Shown one piece after another: positions 1 to 5,508 of a DNA stretch of 5,508 nt. The notes below the pieces were generated by a model that was given only the letters and a program-made list of their open reading frames with translations, had not been told where the DNA came from and searched no databases. A program made the position numbers and the translations under genes. The stretch comes from JBDRHL01 sp043816955. GTDB taxonomy: Bacteria; Planctomycetota; Phycisphaerae; Sedimentisphaerales; CAYZTY01. Positions within the stretch are counted from its first letter, which is position 1; the number at the start of each line of letters is the position of its first letter. The DNA lies in the NCBI GenBank assembly GCA_043816955.1, contig JBDRHL010000003.1:1-5508 (forward strand). Direction: 5' to 3'.

Positions 1-2
1 TT

Positions 3-1142
3 GACTTTGACGAGCATAACAGTCATGTCAGGCGGCTTTGGGAGGACTACCGTGCGGGGCATGCGGCGCGTGTGCCTATGATTCTGGGGATGAACCCGCG
101 TATGGTCCTGATGGATCCTGCATTGAACAGCGAGAGGATAACCTTTGACCGTTATATGAACGAGCCGGAGGTAATGGCAAAGATACAGCTTCAGTTCCAG
201 CACTGGCATCGCCATAATATGATCCAGGACCGGGAGATGGGTCTGCCCGCCGAAGGCTGGACCCTGTACGCTGACCCGCAGAACGTCTGGGACTTCGAAT
301 GGCTCGGCGCAAAGGCGTGCTATCCGCCTGATCGGGAGCCGTATGTTTTGCCGACTATAACCGGCGAAAATAAAGGTAAATACATCGAAAAGCCGATTCC
401 AGGTCCTTTCGAAGGGCCTATGGCAAGGGGATGGGATTATTATGAGCACTTCAAAAAACTAAAGGGATCAGGCTTTACCTACAAGAATATTCCTATAGGT
501 GAAATACCTGCTCCGGCCCTGGGGCTTGATGGGCCGTTCACTCTTGCATTTGGCCTGATGGCAGAACAGCTTCTTTTGGAAATGCTTACGGACCGGCCTT
601 TTTTTGATGCCCTTATGGATAAAATAACCACCGCCTGCCTTGAACGGATTAAGGCTTCGCGAAAGCGCGGCAATATTGCCGATGGAAAACCGGTGTGTCT
701 GGCGGATGATTCGATCTGCCTGATAAGTGTTGAGCAGTATAAAGAATATGTTCTGCCTTATCATAAGAGGATAATTGCCGAGCTGGGCCGGCCTGAAGTT
801 ACGAATTACATGCATCTTTGCGGTGATGCCTCCAGGCATTTTCCGACGATCCGGGATGAGCTGAATGTTTATTCTTTTGACACCGGCTATCCTATAGATT
901 TTGCAAAGGTTCGCCGGGATTTGGGTGAAAATGTTGAAATAGCAGGCGGCGTTCACGTAAACCTGCTGCTGAACGGCAGCAGCAGGCAGGTTTATGATGA
1001 AGCTAAAAGGATCCTGCAGAGCGGGATTAAAAAAGGTGGGAAGTTTTTCCTGAGGGATGCGAATAATCTTGCTCCACGAACACCGCCGGATAATATAAAA
1101 GCCATGTATCAGGCTAACCTGGATTTTGGAAAATACGAATAA
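3..1142 (+). CDS. URO-D superfamily protein, methyltransferase-like, 5' partial
   Basis: This is a uroporphyrinogen decarboxylase-fold protein of the corrinoid-methyltransferase-like branch (relatives of MtaA/MtbA/CmuA), not heme-pathway HemE. The reading frame is open to the left edge. The 23 codons before the ATG at 72 translate to family-like sequence (DFDEHNSHVRRLWEDYRAGH, then RVP), and no ribosome site precedes that ATG, so the true start is outside the window. Numbered from the ATG at 72, His248-x-Cys250 (HLCGD) matches the first two zinc ligands of methylcobamide:CoM methyltransferases. The region where the third ligand, a Cys, normally sits reads RDANNLAPRTPPDNI, with Asn at 331-332. 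The N-terminal Arg-rich substrate loop of HemE is not seen. The reaction is inferred to be methyl transfer between a corrinoid protein and an acceptor; the substrate is unknown. It is the first visible gene of the operon, 51 bases before a GH130 gene. Family assignment is firm, function is not. Confidence 0.88.
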   Translation, partial: DFDEHNSHVRRLWEDYRAGHAARVPMILGMNPRMVLMDPALNSERITFDRYMNEPEVMAKIQLQFQHWHRHNMIQDREMGLPAEGWTLYADPQNVWDFEWLGAKACYPPDREPYVLPTITGENKGKYIEKPIPGPFEGPMARGWDYYEHFKKLKGSGFTYKNIPIGEIPAPALGLDGPFTLAFGLMAEQLLLEMLTDRPFFDALMDKITTACLERIKASRKRGNIADGKPVCLADDSICLISVEQYKEYVLPYHKRIIAELGRPEVTNYMHLCGDASRHFPTIRDELNVYSFDTGYPIDFAKVRRDLGENVEIAGGVHVNLLLNGSSRQVYDEAKRILQSGIKKGGKFFLRDANNLAPRTPPDNIKAMYQANLDFGKYE

Positions 1143-1177
1143 TTTTTAGGCTCCATAAGGGTTTTTAGGATCAATAA

Positions 1178-1184
1178 AAGGGGA
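1178..1184 (+). promoter_or_regulatory. Ribosome binding site of first GH130 gene
   Basis: AAGGGGA lies 6 bases before a TTG at 1191 and 9 bases before an in-frame ATG at 1194. Both are reachable, so the site does not decide between them. I prefer the ATG because it is the stronger start codon and the two differ by one residue only. Confidence 0.6.
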
Positions 1185-1193
1185 AAACATTTG

Positions 1194-2129
1194 ATGAATC
1201 TTGCAGAGCATATTTTACACCGTCATCCTGCTAATCCGATTCTCAAACCTTCGGATTTTGCTGATGCCAACGGAGTTTATAACTGCGGCCAGACCATGTA
1301 TAACGGTAAGACGCTGTTATTAGTACCGGTGGTTCCCAGAGAAGGTCTGCCGGTGATGTACGTTGCAACGAGCGGGGATGGAGTCCATTTTGATATTGAG
1401 CCCGAGCCGTTTGTTACTTGCACCGAAGAAGAGCGGTGGCATGCTTATGACAAATGGGCGATTGACCCGCGGGTTACCAAGATCGAGGATACCTATTATA
1501 TTGTGCGTCCTCTGGCGCCTCCGCTTGCTCCGAATGCTATTCTGGAAAAGACTGTGGACTGGAAAAATCGCCAGTTTGTGGAATGTATTGCTCTACCCTG
1601 TAATCGTGTGCCCAGCCTGTTCCCGGAAAGGATAGACGGGCTTTATTATCGTCTTGACCGGCCTTACGCGATGGGTGCGGCCCATGAGAACGGTGAGATA
1701 TGGCTATCATCATCACCGGATCTGATCAACTGGGGCCGACATCGCAGGATAGCCGGTGTTTCTCATTCAGATGTGTGGGCGGTAAACAAGGTTGGGCCGA
1801 CACCTCCGATAAAAACAGAGGCAGGCTGGCTAGTGATTATACACGGTGCAATAATTTATGCCGGCGGAGCGAGGTATTCACTGGGGGCAATACTTCTTGA
1901 CCTGAAAAAGCCGGAAAAAATGATCGGCAGAACAAAGGGATGGATACTTGCGCCCAATATGCCTTATGAATATATGGGCAATTCAATGAATACGGTTTTT
2001 GCCTGCGGCGGAATTGCTGATTATGACAGGGACCGGATACGGGTTTACTATGGCGCAGCGGATACGTGTATCTGCCTTGCGAGCGGAAAGTTAAGCGAGC
2101 TTATTGACGCATGTTTGAATTACAGGTGA
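1194..2129 (+). CDS. GH130-family glycoside phosphorylase-like protein, divergent
   Basis: A protein of 311 residues with the five-bladed beta-propeller signature of GH130 (beta-mannoside phosphorylases and a few hydrolases), close to the usual length of about 300-350. Visible motifs are N-terminal NPILKP, DPRVTKIEDTYYI with the likely catalytic acid Asp91, SLFPERIDGLYYRLDRP with Arg156, NKVGPTPPIKT with Lys199, WLVIIHG with His217, ARYSLGAILLDL, and C-terminal VYYGAADTCICLASGKLSEL. Arg156, Lys199 and His217 fall where phosphorylases carry phosphate-binding basic residues, which favours phosphorolysis over hydrolysis (inference). Two departures stand out. The usual LLYRA segment reads LLVPV, with Pro45 replacing Arg, and the Glu before the DPR motif is missing (WAIDPR). 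No signal peptide is seen, so it should act in the cytoplasm on imported sugars. A TTG at 1191 is an alternative start. Family is secure; the exact glycoside is unknown. Confidence 0.9.
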   Translation: MNLAEHILHRHPANPILKPSDFADANGVYNCGQTMYNGKTLLLVPVVPREGLPVMYVATSGDGVHFDIEPEPFVTCTEEERWHAYDKWAIDPRVTKIEDTYYIVRPLAPPLAPNAILEKTVDWKNRQFVECIALPCNRVPSLFPERIDGLYYRLDRPYAMGAAHENGEIWLSSSPDLINWGRHRRIAGVSHSDVWAVNKVGPTPPIKTEAGWLVIIHGAIIYAGGARYSLGAILLDLKKPEKMIGRTKGWILAPNMPYEYMGNSMNTVFACGGIADYDRDRIRVYYGAADTCICLASGKLSELIDACLNYR

Positions 2130-2130
2130 G
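2124..2130 (+). promoter_or_regulatory. Ribosome binding site overlapping the GH130 stop codon
   Basis: AGGTGAG contains the TGA stop of the preceding gene (2127-2129) and sits 7 bases before the ATG at 2138. It decides the start of the MttB-like gene: the earlier in-frame ATG at 2111 has no comparable site and would overlap the GH130 gene by 19 bases. The arrangement suggests translational coupling. Confidence 0.7.
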
Positions 2131-2137
2131 AACAATC

Positions 2138-3541
2138 ATGAATCGCAGATACAAATTAACAGGCGGTCTTACTGACAAGGATATGGAAATTTTTCACGAG
2201 AGGGTTCTTCATACAATAGAAAAAATCGGCGCGAAAATCTCTTCAAAGCTTGCTGAATCTCTGGCAGGTCGGAAGAATTTCAGTGTTTCCGGCAATAAAA
2301 CAACGATCTCCGCAGCAGTCGTCGAGGATTATCTCGCTCGAGTCAGGCAAAGACCTGTTCCAGATTCATCTTTATCGTCTGCTTATTCCATTGTTGCGCC
2401 GGGTGCTTTACCGTTTTATCTTGAGGATGTCGAAACCAGTCAGCTTCGTCCCCTGTTGACTGCCGATGCAGTATCATGCTGCAAGCTTATCGATGGTCTG
2501 AGCGAATATGGCCTCAAGGGCCAGGCTGCCGGAATGCCCCAGGATATTCCTATACCTTTGAGAATGATTGCTTCCTGCAAAATAGGGCTGGAGAACTGTC
2601 GAACAGCAGGTGCTGTCGGTGTAACCAGTCTTGCCGAAGCACAGATTATGGACGATATGCTCGATGCGGTCGGCAAGTCAGGCAGAACTGTTAACGTTTT
2701 TGTGCTCAATCCGCTGCGAGTGGAAGGCAATGAAGTCGATATCGCTCTGAACTTCATTGAGAAAAACCCGTCTGTTAATATCTATGTCCACAGCATGCCC
2801 ATCCAGGGTCTTTCCGTTCCTGTGCATCTCGCCGGTGCATTTGTAGAAGCTGCTGCTGCCGTTATTGCAGGTGCAACTATTTTCGACCAATTAACTCAGG
2901 GAGATGTAACTTTCGATATAAGCACCGTATTCCAGCTTGATATGAAAACCGGAGCAATAGTTTATGGAACTCCACAGTTTCTGCTTAGTATGCTCATCGG
3001 CAAAGGTATAAATGAATTTTACGGGATACATAATCCTCACTTTCGATCGCTCACCTGCAACATGGCTGCTTGTGATGCCCAGTCAACTTCTCTGCGGAGC
3101 ATGCAGACCGTTTATGGAGCGTTGAGTGATTTTACTGAATTCTGTTATGGCGGCCTGCTTGCTGTGGATAAAGTTTTCAGCCCTCTGCAGCTTCTGGTTG
3201 ACGTGGAAATCGTTAAATATGCTGAGTCGGTTGCAAATGGATTCGGCTTCGAAAGCCAACATTTGTCATTCGATGCCATCAATGAAATCGGCACAGACGG
3301 CGATTACTTGACTCACCCGACTACCCTGGCTGATTACAGGCAGATTGGCTGGAACACGATTCTTTTCGGCGGGGAGTCACTTGAGCAATACACAAAAGAT
3401 CCTCGGCAACTGCGGAAAAAAGCCCGGGCCCTGATAGATGAGAAAATAAAAAACCATGATTTTTCCCTTCCAGATGAAATACAAAAAGAGCTTGATTCCA
3501 TATATAAACGGGCCTGCAAAGTTTTAATGAAAGATTCCTGA
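2138..3541 (+). CDS. MttB-superfamily (trimethylamine/betaine-type) methyltransferase, non-pyrrolysine
   Basis: A 467-residue protein of the trimethylamine methyltransferase superfamily (COG5598 type), of normal length for it. Characterised members move a methyl group from a quaternary or tertiary amine (trimethylamine, glycine betaine, proline betaine, carnitine) to a corrinoid protein. Visible landmarks, numbered from the ATG at 2138, are GMPQDIPIP (from 132), MPIQGLSVPVHLAGA (from 220) followed by the Ala-rich AAAAVIAGA stretch, the D-x-Q pair Asp313/Gln315, LLVDVEIV (352-359), His393 with TTLADYRQIGW, and a charged helical C-terminus. There is no in-frame TAG, so it belongs with the pyrrolysine-free members such as MtgB-like proteins, and its substrate cannot be read from the sequence. 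An upstream start at 2111 would add nine residues but lacks a ribosome site. It lies between a GH130 gene and an acetyltransferase gene. No corrinoid protein gene is in the window. Confidence 0.9.
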   Translation: MNRRYKLTGGLTDKDMEIFHERVLHTIEKIGAKISSKLAESLAGRKNFSVSGNKTTISAAVVEDYLARVRQRPVPDSSLSSAYSIVAPGALPFYLEDVETSQLRPLLTADAVSCCKLIDGLSEYGLKGQAAGMPQDIPIPLRMIASCKIGLENCRTAGAVGVTSLAEAQIMDDMLDAVGKSGRTVNVFVLNPLRVEGNEVDIALNFIEKNPSVNIYVHSMPIQGLSVPVHLAGAFVEAAAAVIAGATIFDQLTQGDVTFDISTVFQLDMKTGAIVYGTPQFLLSMLIGKGINEFYGIHNPHFRSLTCNMAACDAQSTSLRSMQTVYGALSDFTEFCYGGLLAVDKVFSPLQLLVDVEIVKYAESVANGFGFESQHLSFDAINEIGTDGDYLTHPTTLADYRQIGWNTILFGGESLEQYTKDPRQLRKKARALIDEKIKNHDFSLPDEIQKELDSIYKRACKVLMKDS

Positions 3542-3552
3542 TAGATTAACTC

Positions 3553-4347
3553 ATGAGCGGAAAAACGGTTGTTACAAAGCAGGATATAATCAAAGGTTTG
3601 AAAGACATGGGGCTAAAGGCCGGTAACAGCGTTCTGGTCCACAGTTCCCTGTCCAGCTTCGGATATGTTGACGGGGGAGCTGATACTGTGATTGATGCGC
3701 TTCTTGAGACGGTTGGCAAAGAAGGCACTGTTATTGTGCCTACTCTTACCGGTTCTCCCCAGCTATCCTGTAAAAATCCTCCGGTATTTGATGTATGTAA
3801 CAGTCCCTGCTGGACGGGGAGGATTCCTGAAACCTTCAGAAAGAGAACTGAGGCGATAAGAAGTCTGCACCCGACCCATTCCGTTGCTGCTATTGGTGCA
3901 AAAGCAACTTATTTTACCGAGGGGCATGAAAACTGTGTGACCCCCTGCGGGGAAAATTCTCCATATCATAAGCTCATGAAGTCAGGCGGTTATGTCCTTT
4001 TTATTGGTGTCGGTCTCGGAAATTGTACGCTTATGCATACTATTGAGGAATTAGCGGGGCTTGACTATGTTTTGCAGGACGGCTGGGTCAACGCGAGCAT
4101 ACGTGACAGCCGGGGAAACTCAATTCAAAGAAAACTTAGAATCCATAAATACGGCAATCAAAGAAACTTTCCAAAAATGGAATCCATACTTCTCGAAAGG
4201 GGGGTTATGAAGAAAAATAAAATAGGTGATTCTGCTGTCAGTCTTGTCAGCACATCAGAACTTTTTGAAACTGTTATGGAAAAACTTGAAAATTCACCGA
4301 ATTTTCTGTTAAACTCCACCCAATCCATAGGTGTTAATAAAGTTTAA
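3553..4347 (+). CDS. AAC(3)-family N-acetyltransferase (YokD/FrbF-like)
   Basis: A 264-residue protein of the aminoglycoside 3-N-acetyltransferase family, of normal length. Family members transfer acetyl from acetyl-CoA to an amino group, and many are not resistance enzymes. Visible motifs are LVHSSLSSFGYVDGGADTVI (His30), GTVIVPTLT, WTGRIPETFRKR, IRSLHPTHSVAAIG (His106, His109), GH (His125), CGENSPYHKL, GGYVLFIGVG and NCTLMHTIEE (His162, Glu165, Glu166), the last carrying residues typical of the active site. Six cysteines (73, 82, 86, 128, 132, 158) fall in the middle third, including two C-x3-C pairs. The start at 3553 lies 11 bases after the MttB-like stop without a clear Shine-Dalgarno sequence, so translation may depend on coupling; the next in-frame ATG (3607) would cut into conserved sequence. 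In this operon the acceptor is more likely an amine or amino sugar from the pathway than an antibiotic (inference). Confidence 0.9.
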   Translation: MSGKTVVTKQDIIKGLKDMGLKAGNSVLVHSSLSSFGYVDGGADTVIDALLETVGKEGTVIVPTLTGSPQLSCKNPPVFDVCNSPCWTGRIPETFRKRTEAIRSLHPTHSVAAIGAKATYFTEGHENCVTPCGENSPYHKLMKSGGYVLFIGVGLGNCTLMHTIEELAGLDYVLQDGWVNASIRDSRGNSIQRKLRIHKYGNQRNFPKMESILLERGVMKKNKIGDSAVSLVSTSELFETVMEKLENSPNFLLNSTQSIGVNKV

Positions 4348-4361
4348 GTTTTTTTGATATT

Positions 4362-4368
4362 GAAAGGA
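4362..4368 (+). promoter_or_regulatory. Ribosome binding site of second GH130 gene
   Basis: GAAAGGA is 7 bases before the ATG at 4376. A nearer ATG at 4371 is out of frame with the long reading frame and too close to the site, so 4376 is the start. Confidence 0.7.
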
Positions 4369-4375
4369 TAATGTT

Positions 4376-5287
4376 ATGATCAAATTGAAGCGTTACGAGG
4401 GCAACCCGATTCTCAAAGCCAACCCCGACCATCCATGGGAAGCGCAAAATGTTTCGAATGCGGCGGCCGTTGTTCACGATGCCAAGGTGCATCTTCTGTA
4501 CCGCGCCGAGGGTTTTGAGCCTAGGTCAGATTACCAGCCCTGGCCGGTAGCATGCCTTGGCCTGGCAGTAAGCTCGGACGGCTATAATTTCCAGCGTTTT
4601 GACGAGCCTGCTTTGGTAAAAAATGGAGAGGGTTTTGAGGCGTGGGCCATTGAGGATGCCCGCATAGCCAAGATAGACGATACTTATTACATTACTTATG
4701 TAACTACTTCAATTCACGGTGATCATATCGCCCTGGCTACAACGAGGGATTTCAAGACGTACGAGAAGCTGGGGCCTGTCATGCCTCATATCAGTCAGCG
4801 AACCAGCGGATTGTTTCCAAAAAAGATAAACGGCAGATATGTCTTGATGCATCGTATAACACCGAGCATGTGGATATCGTTCAGCGACGATTTAAGAACA
4901 TGGACGGATACTACGTGTATTTTAACGCCCAAACCCGGCACATGGTACGACCTGAAGCTGGGGATCGGAGCTACGCCTATCGAGCAGGAGGACTCCTGGC
5001 TTGTTTTCTGGCATGCCAGAGATGCAACCGGCAATCGCGGATTTTATCGCCTGGGTGTACTTTGGCTTGATAAGAAAGATCCGACGCAAATAATCAAATT
5101 TCAGGATGAGCCGATTCTGGAGGTTGAAAACGATTATGAATTTGAAGGCTATTTCTCAAATGTGGTTTATACTTGCGGTGCAGTTGAACTAAATGGAAAA
5201 TACCTGGTTTACTATGGCTGTGCAGACCGCTGTTTGGCGGTAGCAACGGTATTGGTTGACGAAGTAAAGAGAGAATTCAAAAAATGA
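4376..5287 (+). CDS. GH130-family beta-mannoside phosphorylase-like protein, second paralogue
   Basis: A 303-residue five-bladed beta-propeller protein of GH130, closer to the canonical form than the first copy. Motifs are NPILKANPDHPWE at the N-terminus, LLYRAEG (Arg43), WAIEDARIAKIDDTYYITY with the likely catalytic acid Asp94, ALATTRDFKTYEKLGP, LFPKKINGRYVLMHR (His159, Arg160), LKLGIGATPI (Lys194), WLVFWHA (His213), FYRLGVLWLD (Tyr224), and VVYTCGAVELNGKYLVYYGCADRCLAVA at the end. Arg160, Lys194 and His213 match basic positions that hold phosphate in characterised phosphorylases, so phosphorolysis of a mannoside or related glycoside to a sugar 1-phosphate is the best guess. The usual DPR reads DAR here. 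There is no signal peptide, so it should be cytoplasmic. It closes the visible operon, 28 bases after the acetyltransferase gene. The low similarity to the 1194-2129 protein argues for a different linkage or step rather than a recent duplication. Confidence 0.92.
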   Translation: MIKLKRYEGNPILKANPDHPWEAQNVSNAAAVVHDAKVHLLYRAEGFEPRSDYQPWPVACLGLAVSSDGYNFQRFDEPALVKNGEGFEAWAIEDARIAKIDDTYYITYVTTSIHGDHIALATTRDFKTYEKLGPVMPHISQRTSGLFPKKINGRYVLMHRITPSMWISFSDDLRTWTDTTCILTPKPGTWYDLKLGIGATPIEQEDSWLVFWHARDATGNRGFYRLGVLWLDKKDPTQIIKFQDEPILEVENDYEFEGYFSNVVYTCGAVELNGKYLVYYGCADRCLAVATVLVDEVKREFKK

Positions 5288-5508
5288 CTTCAATGTTTTG
5301 TGATAGTTAAGGAGTTGGTACGATAAAAGTTGCTGGCTCCAGCTCTTTGAAAAGTAGATGATATTTTTGTAAGATTTTAGCCAAGTGAAGCAAAAAATTT
5401 GTAAATTCTTTGAAAAATTCATATTTTAGACTTGCGCTATCGGGTATTATGTGCATAGTTCAGTGTAATGAAAGTAAGCACTGAACAAAATGTACCTGGC
5501 AATTTGCC
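5288..5508 (+). other. AT-rich intergenic tail, no supported gene
   Basis: After the last stop codon the base composition turns clearly AT-rich and every frame of useful length is lost. I see no tRNA, no cobalamin-riboswitch-like core and no canonical terminator with a T-run. A short GC palindrome (5332-5343, GCTGGCTCCAGC) lies 44 bases after the stop but has only a tiny loop and is followed by mixed sequence. An inverted repeat at 5452-5494 is listed separately. The last 11 bases (GGCAATTTGCC) are a palindrome cut at the window edge. Confidence 0.6.
5452..5494. repeat. Imperfect inverted repeat / potential hairpin
   Basis: GTTCAGTG (5458-5465) and CACTGAAC (5479-5486) are perfect 8-base inverted arms with a 13-base spacer. 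Outside them TGCAT (5452-5456) and ATGTA (5490-5494) can extend the pairing with one G-U pair across a small internal loop (A opposite AAA). Neither strand has a T-run right after the stem, so it is not a standard intrinsic terminator. It could be an operator, or a leader hairpin for a gene to the right. Confidence 0.5.

Noticed and set aside
468..956. 162-codon reading frame on the minus strand
   Set aside because: It lies entirely inside the URO-D-like gene, whose protein has clear family motifs. The antisense translation shows no domain.
2111..2137. Earlier in-frame ATG for the MttB-like gene at 2111
   Set aside because: It has no ribosome site and would overlap the GH130 gene by 19 bases. 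The ATG at 2138 has AGGTGAG at a 7-base distance.
3553..4347. Antibiotic resistance gene on a mobile element
   Set aside because: There are no transposase genes, terminal repeats or change in codon style, and the gene is embedded in a tight metabolic operon.
4315..4356. Possible terminator before the second GH130 gene (a T-run of seven at 4349-4355)
   Set aside because: The only stem in front is CACC/GGTG (4317-4320 with 4330-4333), which is short and separated from the T-run by about 15 bases. It is too weak to end transcription.
5189..5422. 77-codon reading frame on the minus strand
   Set aside because: It overlaps the end of the second GH130 gene, has low-complexity Phe/Tyr/Lys/Ser-rich sequence typical of AT-rich non-coding DNA, and resembles no known family.
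5422..5450. Possible promoter with a TATTAT box at 5445-5450
   Set aside because: No -35-like hexamer occurs at the right spacing, and AT-rich sequence yields such boxes by chance.
5468..5508. Possible start of a next gene (ATG at 5468, frame open for 13 codons; another ATG at 5490)
   Set aside because: Neither has a ribosome site, the first lies inside a hairpin loop, and 13 codons are too few to recognise anything.
5288..5508. Cobalamin riboswitch for corrinoid-dependent genes
   Set aside because: No B12-box-like conserved core is present on either strand.

Overview
The window holds five genes, all on the + strand and almost end to end (3-5287), followed by about 220 bases of AT-rich sequence with no gene I can support. 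The genes are: (1) a URO-D-superfamily protein that resembles a methyltransferase and is cut by the left edge; (2) a GH130-family beta-mannoside phosphorylase-like protein; (3) an MttB-superfamily (trimethylamine/betaine-type) methyltransferase without pyrrolysine; (4) an AAC(3)-family N-acetyltransferase; (5) a second, clearly different GH130 protein. Gaps between genes are 51, 8, 11 and 28 bases. No convincing terminator or promoter lies between them, so they read as one operon whose beginning is left of the window.

Organism (inference): moderate GC in the genes, an AT-rich intergenic tail, AG-rich Shine-Dalgarno sites, and URO-D-like and MttB-like proteins beside glycoside-processing enzymes fit an anaerobic or facultative polysaccharide degrader of the Planctomycetes-Verrucomicrobia-Chlamydiae group (for example Phycisphaerae/Sedimentisphaerales, Lentisphaerae or Kiritimatiellae). 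No rRNA or other phylogenetic marker is present, so this rests on gene content alone.

Working model: none of the four complete proteins has a visible signal peptide or membrane segment, so the operon appears cytoplasmic. The two GH130 proteins would cleave (probably phosphorolytically) mannoside-type glycosides after uptake. The MttB-like protein would take a methyl group from a quaternary amine, and the URO-D-like protein could pass methyl groups between a corrinoid protein and an acceptor such as tetrahydrofolate. The AAC(3)-like protein would acetylate an amine. Together they suggest catabolism or salvage of a methylated and/or amino-containing glycoside. The corrinoid carrier protein, its reductive activator and any transporter are not in the window. 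The substrate is unknown, and the combination is the most interesting thing here.

The right end (5288-5508) contains a strong imperfect inverted repeat (5452-5494) and a short palindrome at the very edge. They look more like regulatory or structured elements than a classical terminator.
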